From assembly GCF_001949145.1 (NCBI RefSeq), contig NW_019091434.1, positions 637,965-701,964 on the forward strand: a stretch of 64,000 nucleotides of DNA. Reading direction: 5' to 3'. The stretch comes from Acanthaster planci. Taxonomy: Eukaryota; Echinodermata; Asteroidea; Valvatida; Acanthasteridae. The notes under the pieces were generated by a model. That model was not told the DNA's origin and made no database searches. It saw only the letters and a program-made list of their open reading frames with translations. Numbering within the stretch: the first letter of the stretch is position 1; every line of letters starts with the position of its first letter. A program made the translations under genes and the position numbers. Positions 37,268 to 48,638 of this stretch are shown one piece after another.

Positions 37268-39377
37268 AAGATTTTTCGACTAACAAAAGCCAGCTTTGAA
37301 AAATTAGGACTTTGAAGAAAGCAATTCCCCCTTTAGCCCATACACATTAAATTTTCAAGGATAAATATTACTAAAAAATTAGTTCACCCTAAATGAAAAG
37401 ATCTTTTAAAGGGCTGTGTGCTCTATATACAAAGCTTTGAATCTTTAATCCAACCCCAACTGATCTTTGGTAAGAAGGGGCTTTGGTGTTAAATAATTTC
37501 AAAGAAAAATCAAAGAAAAGGTGTTATAATTCTATCAACACTGTCATGGGGTTCAACATAATTATGTAAAAACAAACAAATTCATGCCACATTGTGGTCG
37601 GAATAAACGAATACATGTACACAGAAAACATGGTATTGAAATTATGATTCCAAGGCATGAATAATTAGGCAGCCATATTTGGTAATCTGAATCCACATCC
37701 AGAGATATGCCTAAAGCTTCTTGAATCTCTCTTGATGGACTTTCCTCTAAGACTAACATGTCATGCGTCATCATTCTTCAACAATGCCAAGAGCATTGTT
37801 GGACTCTGCCCAGGAAGCGCAAATGGTGCCATTTTGTGGGATACACCATATATATAGCATATGGCTCACACTGCTAACTCCGTCTGAATGTGTACAAAAA
37901 GTCGCTGTATCAAAGCACTGGCACCTAGCACACAATAACAGTGCCTTTCGTGTGTCTCTTGGGCACCACCAAGGATCCCTGTGCACCAAGTCCACACAAC
38001 TGGCAACTGGTCTGGACAGAATGAGACCTTATCTTGGCTTAAACCACTTATTTTGCAAGATTTGGAAACACTTCCAAAATTAATTTAACACGTCCATGCA
38101 CATGTACGTGATGTACCTGTACACAAGTAACAAAATATTACAGTATTGTATACTTTCCTAGGAAAAACCTACCAAAAAACTACATGAACTTTATGTACAA
38201 CAGAATGGCAAGTTTGGAAGTTCCAGCTTTTTAGCGCCTACACAGATATCCTACATTTAACATTGCAAAAACCTAAACTACGAAACTATTTCAACTGATA
38301 TGTACTACACTGTAAGTTAAGAGCCGCACGTTCGACGGGCAAGTTCTGAAAACCCACTGTGTTGCGAGGGGTTGCTTGATTAACACTTTTCAACAACTGA
38401 TTCTGATCTTTCTTTTGTCGATTCAATCCCAGGGCCATCAAACCATTAAAAGATACAACGGCTTTCGGGTAAACACCTTTAACATCTTTGCCCCTCAACT
38501 TCAACAAAATCTACAGTGAGACATGTATTTGAACTTAAGGATTTCAGTATCAAAGATGTAGTTAAGTAATGTAATGCAAAGGTATAGGCAAGGTACATGC
38601 ACATGTAACCCTCGGTGATCATGTCTGAATGCCGCGTAACTCCAAACTTTTACCAGAAGAGGACATTGACTGTTTTCAACTGAAGAAAAACGGGTGTTAC
38701 ATACATCTTATGAACCACTCTACATAAGCAAAGGTGGGGTGGAACAAAGCCCTTTTAAGGAAGTCTAAGATGTGATGCTTTCTTAACCCTGCGCAAGATC
38801 AATGCATGATGTTTAATTAATAAGGAATTAATGGCAAATAGCACTTTTTTTCAGCGAACTGCAATTGAAATCTCACATTGCTGAATAACTGAATATACAC
38901 TGCAGAGAAAAACAAATCACAGTTCATCAGCTGTTGTTGCTATCTGAATGCACACAACACATTTAAAGGAAAACAATTCAATTGCAATCAGTTACTCTGA
39001 CAAAAAATTCTCAGGATGTAATCTGCATCTTTACAAGAGCCAAGTACATTGTATGTACAGAAGTTTACCACGGCGTGCACTTGGCGCAAGATACTTATGT
39101 GGAGAATGCCAATGGCCTATACATGTGAGCATGGTCATCAGAATAAAACAGATGAAATAATAACTATGGTCAGCCCATGGGCAACTCAATGACCAGCCTT
39201 TGTCGGTCAATTCTTACTTGTGCTCTATCCCTTTTTACTCCTACATTCCGATGCAATGAAACAAAACTGGCACAGGGCTACATGCAGGTGGACCTACGTC
39301 CAATGACATCTGAAATGCTCCTTCAAATCCCCCTCCGAGCAACCAGCGAAGACCTCCAAAGTGCAGTGGCCCTCTTT
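37268..39377. other. Convergent 3' region between the TBC/C2-like gene and ARL6IP4
   Basis: The two stop codons are 2.1 kb apart and face each other. An AATAAA on the + strand lies at 37602. No additional conserved coding sequence was recognised; the stretch probably holds both 3' UTRs. Confidence 0.45.
37602..37607 (+). terminator. Candidate poly(A) signal of the TBC/C2-like gene
   Basis: AATAAA lies 335 bp after the stop codon in the context CGGAATAAACG. The cleavage site is not proven. Confidence 0.4.
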
Positions 39378-42300
39378 CTAGTACCTGCGAAGGCCCAGGC
39401 TCCGCTGGAAAGAGAGGCCGTCCCCTCTGGTTGCTTGCTGGAGGAAGAGAACATTGATTTCAGTTAGCCCAGCTTCCAAGGCACTTAGGGGCTTCATCTC
39501 TCCGAGTCTTCTTTCACCAGCCCCGAATACTCCCAAATCCTCTTCTCCAGAGGAGCCCAATGGCACATTCTTTGTACCGTACATTTTAATACTTCATAAA
39601 ATCTGGGTAGATCTTTTTAGAGGATTGGGTAGGGTTGGGTTAATGCTCAGATAACAACAGAGAACTAGACATCAGCATATGTCAGCAAAAACAGGAGGTG
39701 GAAATGGAACCCCAAAAGGCAGTAGAAAAAAAGTCAGAGCCCATTTACAATGTACCTATACATGTACAAAGACAGGTGGTAACGGGGGTTTGCATGGTAA
39801 AATACTGAACACAGTGGCTTTCTATTGCAATGAAGTGGACAAATCACAAGGTAGGGCAAAAAACTTCTGCACTTTCAAAATTTTGCGAAGGCACTGTACT
39901 GAGACTGCATGAGCTGTCCTTGAGTATAATCTCAGACCAGCCGTGAGAATGTTGAGTGAGAGTGGGTGTGCCCTATTTTGAATTGTTTCTTTTGTTTGTT
40001 TTTTTGGTAGGGAAAGTTAATCCGTCGTTATTGCTCATTCATAATAGGCCCTAAGAACTAGCAAATTGGGCTGTGACTGAGAACACACTGAGAGTGACAA
40101 GGTAGCAACAAAGGCTGCTAATTACCCAAAATAAGGGGTCACTGCTTTGACCTTGCTGGCACTGAATACCTGAAACACCTGCTGTACTGTTTGTTTGAAT
40201 GGCAACAGAATAAACCAACTTAGCTTACCTTGTTTATCTGTCGATGTCTGTCTCGGCTAACAATTTCTTCAATTATTTCTCCGTCACCTCGCACAAGCCT
40301 GAAAGGAAAAATGAATGAAAAGAGTACGAAATCCAGAGAAGTCCATATTCCAATAAGAAATCTATTTATGATCATCCTTCAGATGTTCTGCAATGGTCAG
40401 ATTTCAGAAAACGACTTCCAGTTCCCTATTGGAGTCTTACATTGGACAAGCCGACATTGAACATGGAAAAATGTACCAATATGTTGCCGAGTCCACAGTT
40501 TATGATGAGTGTAAAAGGTATAAAGGTTGCCACTATCAACACAGACGTTAACAATGGATGACAAATGACCATCTGGAGGACGTTTCGGACTGTCTCCAGA
40601 GCAGTCTTCACTTCAGGTCTACGATGATCTACAACCGTCACAGCTGTGCTCCAACAAAGAGGCCTTCTTCGTTTGTCTGCTGTGCTATTTGCAAACACCT
40701 ACATGTACATACATGTAAAGCAAATGCTCCTGCATAAAAATCTAGCAGATGAGGAATGTTTCTTTGATTGCGGAGGTTTACTAGGCTGGCCACCAACCAA
40801 GGTAAGTTTGTAACTGACCTGTGTCGTCCAGTGTCTTCATCATACACACGGCGTGTTCTGCTCTGTTGGCGTTCATATTCTTGCTTGGTCATTGGAGCCA
40901 TGGATCGCGACGGAGGAGGCTCATTCACTCCTAAAGACAAAAACAAAAATCCTTTTCAGCATCTGGTGGAACATTTTGCCATAGAGCAGGGAGACAGACT
41001 GAAAAAAATGTTTATTCTCTTGGGCACTGCCTTGATGTTCATGCCGAATGAGAAGCCTGTTCAGTGAAGTAAGATCCCCTAGTCAACTTATCCCAAGGCC
41101 TGACAGACTTAAGATGTCGGCCATCACAGGATGGAACAATGATATGCATGTATATGTCAGGTAAGGTTTTCTCAGGAGTTTCATAGCAAACAAACCCCTT
41201 TTAAACCCTTTCCAACTCAAAAGTTCCATCAGCAGTAGAACAATGGTCGACGTTCTTACCTGATGCCAAATTGAGAAGTTTGGCCTGGATGCTAGAGATC
41301 TGAGGGCCTACTGGCTTACTATCTCTCTCCTCTTTCCTTCCTTTTTCCCTCCTGTCACCTTTGCTTCGTGCACTACTCTTTTCCCGACGTTCCTTCTCTT
41401 TCTTCCTTGCTTTCCTCTTCTCTGCCCTCTCCTTCCGTCTCTGTTTCTTCTCCTTCTGCCTTTGCCTTGCCTTTTCCTTTTCAGCATCTCTTCGCTTTTT
41501 CTTCTTTCGCTTCTTGACCGAGTTGGCTGATTTCATCCTCGGAGGTGAGGGCTGGGGGTGATTCCTCTTGGAAATGACGTGATCAGCATGTGAACTCTCT
41601 CGCCTTCGACTGTCGCCCTCGTCAATTTGAATGTCATATCTGGTGGGATGCTGGCTGCAACTTTCTGTCCGCTGGTCACGATTGCCGCGTCGCTCTGGAG
41701 TGGTGGCCCGAGATTCCGCCCGTTTGGATGTCCTCTGTTCGGGTTCGGGGAGTGGCTCCCACTCCCAGCAGCCCCGCTCATTGCTGAAGTACTCTCGCCC
41801 AAGCCCAGTGTGGGCAGCCTCCTGCCTCTCCCATTCCCTCCGTCGCTCTTGCTCTTTGCTACTGGACCCAGTCGTGCTATGGGATCGAGAGGCCTTCTCT
41901 GAGGCCCTCAACTCTTCCCGATCTCCCCTGGTCCTCGACACTTCCCATCCCTCCCTTTCTCTCCTGCAATCCCTCTCTCTGCTGGAACCCGATTTGCTTC
42001 TGGATTGCGAGTGCTCCTCTCTTCCTAGAAGTCTGGATGAATCAATTGGCATCCTGCCACCTCTGTAATCCTCATCCCTTCGTTTGGAAAGAGATCTCTC
42101 ATGTAAAGGCTCCTCCCTCAAAGACTCGCGCACCCGCTCACTGGGCCTCCTATCTCTTTCACTGTACCTTTCCTCGTGGTTATTCCTTGGTCTGGAACCA
42201 GACTGGCTATGTTGATCCCTCCGGTGATCCTGCTCCACTCTAGGCCGTCCCTGCTCGCTCCGTCTCGTGTATCGATTCTCCTCCTGTGCCTCCTCATGTC

Positions 42301-42979
42301 GCCGAGACCTTGATTCAACATGATGAGTTTCTCTGTGATTTGATTTCTTTGTGTCATCAGAGCGCTGCATGTGTTTCTCTTCTTGTCGCCTCCTCCCCTG
42401 CCCATCTTCTGGACTCCATGCCTCCCTCCTGTAATTCCCATCCCGATGATGCTGCCCTCTGCCGTCCTCCGCACCATGGCGGTTCGAGTTGTCCCCCCGA
42501 CTGTTATGCTGCTGCCTAGATCGTTGCACCTGTCGCCTCGCAGATGGAACTGTTCTTTGCTGTTTTGTGGGAGTATCAACATCCTCTGAGTCACTAGAAC
42601 TTGAGGAGCTGGATGACTCACTACTGCTGTTCCTGCTGCTGCTTGACTCGGACGGAAGCCTGGGCCTCTTCTTTGGTCCCTTTCCGTCTCTCTGCCTTCC
42701 ATCGGTCTTCAAGTAGGCCTTTGGGATTTTGGGTTCGGGCTCAGATTCAGACTCACTGCGACTGCTCAGAGAGACGGGGAAAGGCCTCTTACGATAAATC
42801 CTCTCCTTTTCCCGGTCGACGAGAGTCTGGACCTGCTGGCTGTCATTCTCAAAGCGGGCATAGGCCTTGGGGACTTGGGCACTGGAGGAGCCAGACGCTG
42901 AGGAGCTATAGCTGGAGCTGGTGGAACTGTCATCGGACTGGCTGCTGGAATTGGAACTGTGACGTTTGCGGCTGCTCAT
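39378..42979 (-). CDS. ARL6IP4: ARL6IP4 (SRp25)-like nuclear speckle splicing protein
   Basis: Coding exons, 5' to 3' on the minus strand: 42979-41260, 40930-40819, 40298-40229, 39437-39378. Phases match and the product is 653 aa. The last three exons encode the conserved tail: [29 protein letters not shown], then [20 protein letters not shown], then [11 protein letters not shown], the diagnostic ARL6IP4 C-terminus. The first exon is almost all low complexity: serine clusters at the start, long RE/RD/RS arrays, and a block of KKRKKKKRR near residues 500-560. The human protein is shorter (roughly 240-420 aa depending on isoform). Known family: nuclear speckle and nucleolar protein that modulates splice-site choice and binds ARL6. 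The ATG at 42979 (MSSRKRH) is preferred to a GTG six bases upstream. Long open frames on the opposite strand here are by-products of the repeats. Confidence 0.9.
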
Positions 42980-45180
42980 GGCCACTCATCAGTTGCCTGG
43001 ACATCAGAAAGAAGTTGACCACCAAGACGCCTCATTAGAGTTGACCTCTGCAGCAATTAAACATACAGGTAAATGATTTTTGGGTGACATTACAATTATC
43101 AATGACAAATTTACTGCATAGCCATAAAAAAAAAACAAAATTAACACGGGTGCTAATCGTGGTAAAACAAATACTAACAACCACACATCAGCTGCATGTT
43201 TTGTGGGATTCTTATTACTCATCCTAGGAATTCCTACATCTTAAAATAAAAGCTATCTCCACTGATGTGCTTTTCTAAATCACAATGTTGGTACTGATGT
43301 TCGTTATTTGTTTGATTGCAAAAAAGAAAAGAAAATGGAGTTCACATTTTTACTCAAATCTTAGACCGGGTGTACGTTGTGTGAAAATACATGCCACAAG
43401 AAAAAAATACTTCACACAAAATGGCTGGTGCCTAGGCCTAAAAATGTGTACACAGCAAAAGCTGTGAGCTTGTTAAACAACCATGTTTAAAAGTAACTAG
43501 AAGTTTTGACTAGAGTTGTGGTTTGTGAGTGACTTTCATGGTCAGAATTAAGAAGAAGACGGGCTCGGACAGATTATAAAGTCGCAGCGCCCTCTCGCTT
43601 TAAGCGTCGGCACAACTCAAAACACTTCCCATCAAATCATTCAACATTAACGTTGTAGGCCTAGGCCTAACATCATTCATTTTCCCTTTCGTATTTCCCC
43701 CCCACTTTTTCCACTTACGCCTTATAATGGGATCCCACTCAAGTACGAAGATACGATTCGTAGTGATCGTTTCAGTCTAGATACCTGGGCTTAAAATACC
43801 TGGAAATTGACAATTTTGGGATGATGTCTAAAATCACACACGAACAGTTATCCCAGCATTTGGCAAAATAATTACGTCGGTGTGGTGCTTTATGCCATGG
43901 ACCGCAGACCGGAACAAATACTGTTGCTTACATACTGGGTGTTCCAGGACTCTAGACATAACTGCTCGATGGCTGAACTTATTTCAAAAGAGGGCGCTAT
44001 TACTTAAAAAAAAACCTGCCTTAGCCCAGCCATATGTCAGGCCTGTCGCGTCGTCTGCCAGGCATGCCATGCCTGTGGATGACCGAACCTGCAAAAGCTG
44101 CACGGACAAAGAGGGTAAAACAACTTGTACATTTTATGTGTAAGAAATTTTAGATTAGAATTTGAGGTTGGTAGTTGAAAAGTCGGGTAGGGGTCTAAGC
44201 GTAGCTGTTCCCTGTTCCAATCCTGTGAATTTGGGGGCCCTGTTCCTAAGTAGGCCTCTAAGAGAGACCTACATTTTAAATTTTGGATTCCCTAGGAAAA
44301 TGATTGTGACATCATGCTCAATAATAATTGTATGGTTAATATTGTGAAAAGAGGGCAGGGTTTTGAGTTTTGAGGGAAATTGTGAGGGGAAACCGGGGGT
44401 GATGGTGGAGTCAAATTTGCTGGTTTATCGGTAGGAAAGTCACATTTTCTCACAATTTACAATTTGAAATTACCAAAAACAGGGTCAGTGTAGTTCAGAC
44501 AGTGTTGCCTTTATTTTGGGGGGAAGAGTTTTGCACAGCTTGAAATATCCAAAACTTGGGATCCCCAAATTCACAGTCCCCTGAAACTGTGACTGTGTGT
44601 TCAATTTTTCATTAACTACATGTATGTAAAACCCTTTTAATTTTATTATGCATTCTTGACAAAGTTGTCCAATCAGTCAAAATCAGTCAAATGATCCTTA
44701 TGTGTCCTTGTACTGTGCCAAATCAAGTGGAAGGAATTTTTGACTGTCTGTGACTGTAACAGCAAAAGGAGGTTTAAGCGTGCTAAGTCAACTAAGTTAG
44801 GCCTTGTCAAATTACCATCGCTGGTCATTTTTGACCCGTAAACACTAAAATAGGGCCCTTCATATACTTCCCCATCAGCTATTTGTCTTTTTGACACATG
44901 CATAGCTATGGAGGATTTTTTAAAATATAATGAAAGTAAAGTCCAAGTTCTCCTTTTTGATCGACCGAATTGTTCATCAAAATGTGTGATCAACGGATGT
45001 TGCTGATCCCTCGATTAACATTGCACCTTGACTTTTAATCCGTTTCTGTGGGTGTAGATTCTCAAGACTCCACTCGGGAAGAGTCACCCATATGTACACT
45101 AATTGCCTGCATGAGTGTGTGAGACCTCTACAGAATCACGGCACAATTAGCAAAATTATTGAATGATATTTTGACTAATT
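42980..45180. other. Divergent promoter region, ARL6IP4 / POP5
   Basis: The start codons face away from each other with 2.2 kb between them. A more GC-rich patch with CGCAGCGCCCTCTCGC lies near 43580-43610. An open frame at 43880-44143 (+) ends in RTCKSCTDKEG before a GGTAAAAC donor-like site; it matches no family I know. Confidence 0.45.
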
Positions 45181-48100
45181 ATGGTCCGAATCAAAAACAG
45201 GTGAGTGAATGAGCCAGTTTGTTTCCAAATGAGTTCCAGGAGTGTTACTTTCAGCAGTAGATGTTATTATTTTTATACCGTTACCTGTCTCCAAAAGTAA
45301 TACTAGTAGTAATTTGTAGAACTGCAAACAGTAGTCAGGGTATGACACCTAAAGGTTTAAGACTGTTTTATGTGCTGCAAATTTTTTCTCATCTGCAATA
45401 CTGGTGCTTAGGAGGTCGGTTATTGAAAATTTAAGGCAAGAGCCAAAAAGCAAGACCTTATCTTTTGAAAGTTGTGCTTGTTGTGCTCACTCGGGGTTAA
45501 AACTGAATTTTGGTTCATTACATGTATCCTTATTTACTTCAAGAAGCAAGTTACATGTTTGTTAGTTGACAACTCAAATAATCTTACGAAGCCGATTTCC
45601 ATGGCTTAGGTATTTCCTGTGCGAGTTGGTCTTTGAGGATGCGGTTAGACGAGCACTGATGGTCGGCGTGCAGCATCTGTACAGTGCCGTCAAAGATGCT
45701 GTCAAGGAAGTCCACGGGGACTATGGTGCTGCTGCCCTAGCCTGGGGATTAAACGGTATCCACATTTTGTATGAAATTGTTGGTTACAATCGGTTGATCT
45801 GCACGATTAGTGAATGACACTTTCCTTCCCCTCATTGAACAGTCTTCTATGTCTGTGAATAAGAGAGAATACATGTTAACTAGTTGGGGATATTCCAACA
45901 AATCGTGCAAAAAGATTGAGTGATTGCTCAACGATCGACCCATCCCACGTTAAGACGTCTGCATTAGTAAGCAGGAGGTCGCGGGTTCGAGTCCCACCCG
46001 AGTAAGCTTAAACAAATCGCTCCCATCAGAATCGTCTCAAGGGAACAAGAGCAGGGCTGCACTCCTCAAGCAATAATGTGTCCTATCACCCTTTGCCAGA
46101 TAGCCATGCCCACTTGGCACACGCGCCTCACGTGTACTCGTACATGCACACTCTCCAAGCATTTGCTGCACGTACATATATGCCTGTTAAGTTGTCTCAC
46201 ATTTCTGTAATAACTTTTCTTTCCTTGTACGTGATGCATGGACTGCCCGAGCATGTGCATGTCTGCAGCTGAACTTTTTTGTTTATCCAAGGTTTGGACT
46301 ATCACGTGATATTCAATAGATGCTGTGATTGGATGAATGGCTTGTGAAATGCGATAGGTTAATCAAGTCCATGTCCAAAGTACTTGACTAACGGCTGGAA
46401 GTCACACAAGCACCTATGGTAACCGCTAGCTAATGCCTTTAAGCATTTCCCTACAGATGTACATGTTATTTCTAGAGGTACGTGTATTCATCATATAGTG
46501 GGCGTGGTTGGTCAGTCTGTAATCACTGCATTGCTTAATTTTATAGTACATGTATGATGTGTCGATAATTTCACCTCCGTGATGGCATCTTCTCTCTCAT
46601 TCTCAGTTGTGAAAAATTGTTCAAAAAGGGTGAGTTAGAGATTTCATACAGGCTTGACTTGTGGAACATTGCGATCGTGGGTTCATGCTGATCAACCAAT
46701 TGCACCCAAGATGTTTTTCACTCGAGCCATGCATGTAGCTGTTGTGCCGTTGTGTAGGACTATTAAGTTAGATTTACTAAAGCACCTGTCGCCAGCTCCC
46801 GAAATGAGGTCACATTTTACCAATGCAAATCCAACCACCATACACAATGTACTGGCACCTTGTCAACGGGATCCTGTTAAGACCACATGCAATTTCATTC
46901 GAATAGGGTCCAACAGTCGATCCTTCATAATCTGCCAGAGCTTTATTGAGGACTTTGAAGGGATGAGGAACTTTGAGCCCAGTCACTATCACTCTTTATT
47001 GGGCTTGATGCCCATGAAAGTTGCAAGTACAGAAAAGGGACCAATGTTAGGGAAACCTTCTCTGTGCAAACCCTGTGGAACAAAAGTGCTGGCCTACAAG
47101 ATGGTAGCCATGCAAGCACTAAATTTTCTGCACTGCGGCTGATTTTGGGGATTCAGTGACTGGGTCTTGACAAGAATCCGGCTATTGAAAGAGAGAAAAT
47201 CCCTGCGAGACGATGAAGTCGAAAACCTTTTAAGCTTTTCTTGTGCTTTGTCGTAGTGAAGTACCTGAACCCTCACACCGGTGTCATGCTGATTCGAGTC
47301 AGGCGTCAGAACCAGAAGATTCTCAGTACGACGTTACCATTTATCAAATCAGTGGCCGGCTACCCTGTGACCGTACGAACATTACACATATCAGGTAAAG
47401 ACACTGGTTGGTCCAATGGGGTCTCCACTTCACCACCATTCCCCATGCCTCCTCTGGGGTTGTGTGTGACTTTGAAAATTCAGACTACAAGAAAAAAGGA
47501 ATTCAGCCACCAGTGAAGTCACTGGTCCCCTTGCTAACATGTGTGGCAGTGTTTTACAAGGAAAAAATCCAAGGCTGCATGTAGTTGACCAAAACTGACA
47601 GTGGCTTCGGATGACAGACTTTTATTCCTTCGCCTAGGCACCATCCGATGCTGCCAGAAATTCCTGATTAAATACAACAGGCGGCAGCTAGTGGTCCTAC
47701 TGAAGCAATGCAAGACGAAAGGTGAGGAGTTTTTATGTTAGGTACAAAAGTATTTGTCGTGAAGATAGCCAAAAATACTGTTCATGCTTACTTTCTGTCC
47801 AATAACCAGGAGTGAGATTTACCCAGATTTTCCTCATTTCAGGATCTTTCTGTAATAATTTCGCTGACATCAGGATTGTTCAAACGATCTCTTTAAAAAT
47901 CTGGAAAATCCCGAGTACCAGTAATATGTTTGTTTTAATGTGTAAAAGCTTACAGAGAGCACAAGAAATCGGCATTTATTGGGTGCCTTTAGGCAAACAC
48001 AACTGTATACCAGAGACCCTTCAATGCTTTGGCAGTCCTCAAAACCGATGGTGAATATTTTGTGGAAAATTCAGATTTTTCCAATTTCATCCCCATATAA

Positions 48101-48638
48101 CTGGTCACCTGAAGTTTAAGAAATAACTACATTGTAGCATCAGGTTAATTCATAATAAATACACAAGAGGTGATAGAATCAATTTCATGATTTTAACAAA
48201 TGTAGTTCCATTTGATGCTCGCTAGTATCTTAACAAATGCACCTTGCTCCTAAATTCATGTAATGTATAAATGAGTTTCCCGTGCTTCACCTCACTTTCC
48301 ATCGCTCACATTAGTGGTGTGAATTCCGTACATTTTTCTGTTGTTTGTATCAGTGGTTCGACATTCCTTAACACAAAACTCCAGAAATAAATGATTGTCC
48401 GAATCCTATCTCACACCTGCTGTAAACAGGTCCTACTTGAGCCATGTCCAACTCTGGACTTTTTTCCTCTTCCTCAAAGAGGTCTCAGTCATGAGTGCAT
48501 TCTTTTAACCGTCTTGCCCTTCCTGTTGCAGAAGAGAGACAGCAGGTCAAGGATTCAATCCGCCGATGCACCCTGAAGCCAGAGGAACAGGAGTTTGGGG
48601 ATGGTGCCTCATCAGAGGACATAGCAACCCAATCGTGA
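45181..48638 (+). CDS. POP5: POP5, ribonuclease P/MRP protein subunit
   Basis: Coding exons: 45181-45200, 45610-45755, 47257-47394, 47638-47721 and 48532-48638. All are GT-AG with consistent phases and give 164 aa (human 163). The N-terminus [14 protein letters not shown] matches the POP5 start, and exon 1 carries only six codons and two bases. The core has [32 protein letters not shown] and [18 protein letters not shown], spanning the whole RRM-like Pop5/Rpp14 fold. The tail is acidic. Role in the family: with its RPP partners it forms the core of RNase P (5' trimming of pre-tRNA) and RNase MRP (rRNA processing) in the nucleus and nucleolus. It is transcribed away from ARL6IP4 and towards TYW1. 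Confidence 0.96.
45935..46006 (+). repeat. tRNA-like remnant (tRNA-derived SINE or tRNA pseudogene)
   Basis: An exact RNA polymerase III B box (GGTTCGAGTCC) lies at 45984-45994 inside a pairable T arm. Just upstream is a stem CTGC...GCAG around ATTAGTAA, resembling a threonine (AGT) anticodon arm with one extra base. The D arm and acceptor stem do not pair. It lies in POP5 intron 2. It is not a functional tRNA by eye. Confidence 0.5.
47070..47113. repeat. Dispersed repeat fragment, inverted copy of 8478-8521
   Basis: It contains CCCTGTGGAACAAAAG, GGCCTACAAGATGG and GCCATGC in the same order as the reverse complement of the SPRING1 intron 3 copy, with about three differences over 44 bp. It lies in POP5 intron 2, about 140 bp before exon 3. 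Confidence 0.65.

Noticed and set aside
38286-38507. Minus-strand frame with NQATPRNTVGFQ, faintly like the ARL6IP4 last exon ([11 protein letters not shown])
   Set aside because: There is no acceptor AG directly before the matching codons, and the true last exon is found at 39437-39378.
41361-43038. Several plus-strand open frames of 65-145 codons
   Set aside because: They are antisense shadows of the RS/RE-rich ARL6IP4 exon, where repeated codons leave other frames open.
43880-44143. 87-codon frame ending in RTCKSCTDKEG before a donor-like GGTAAAAC
   Set aside because: The cysteine pair hints at a zinc site, but no partner exon or family was recognised before POP5 at 45181.
46654-47142. 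162-codon plus-strand frame in POP5 intron 2
   Set aside because: It ends in a dispersed repeat fragment, shows no known motif, and lies between phase-matched POP5 exons.
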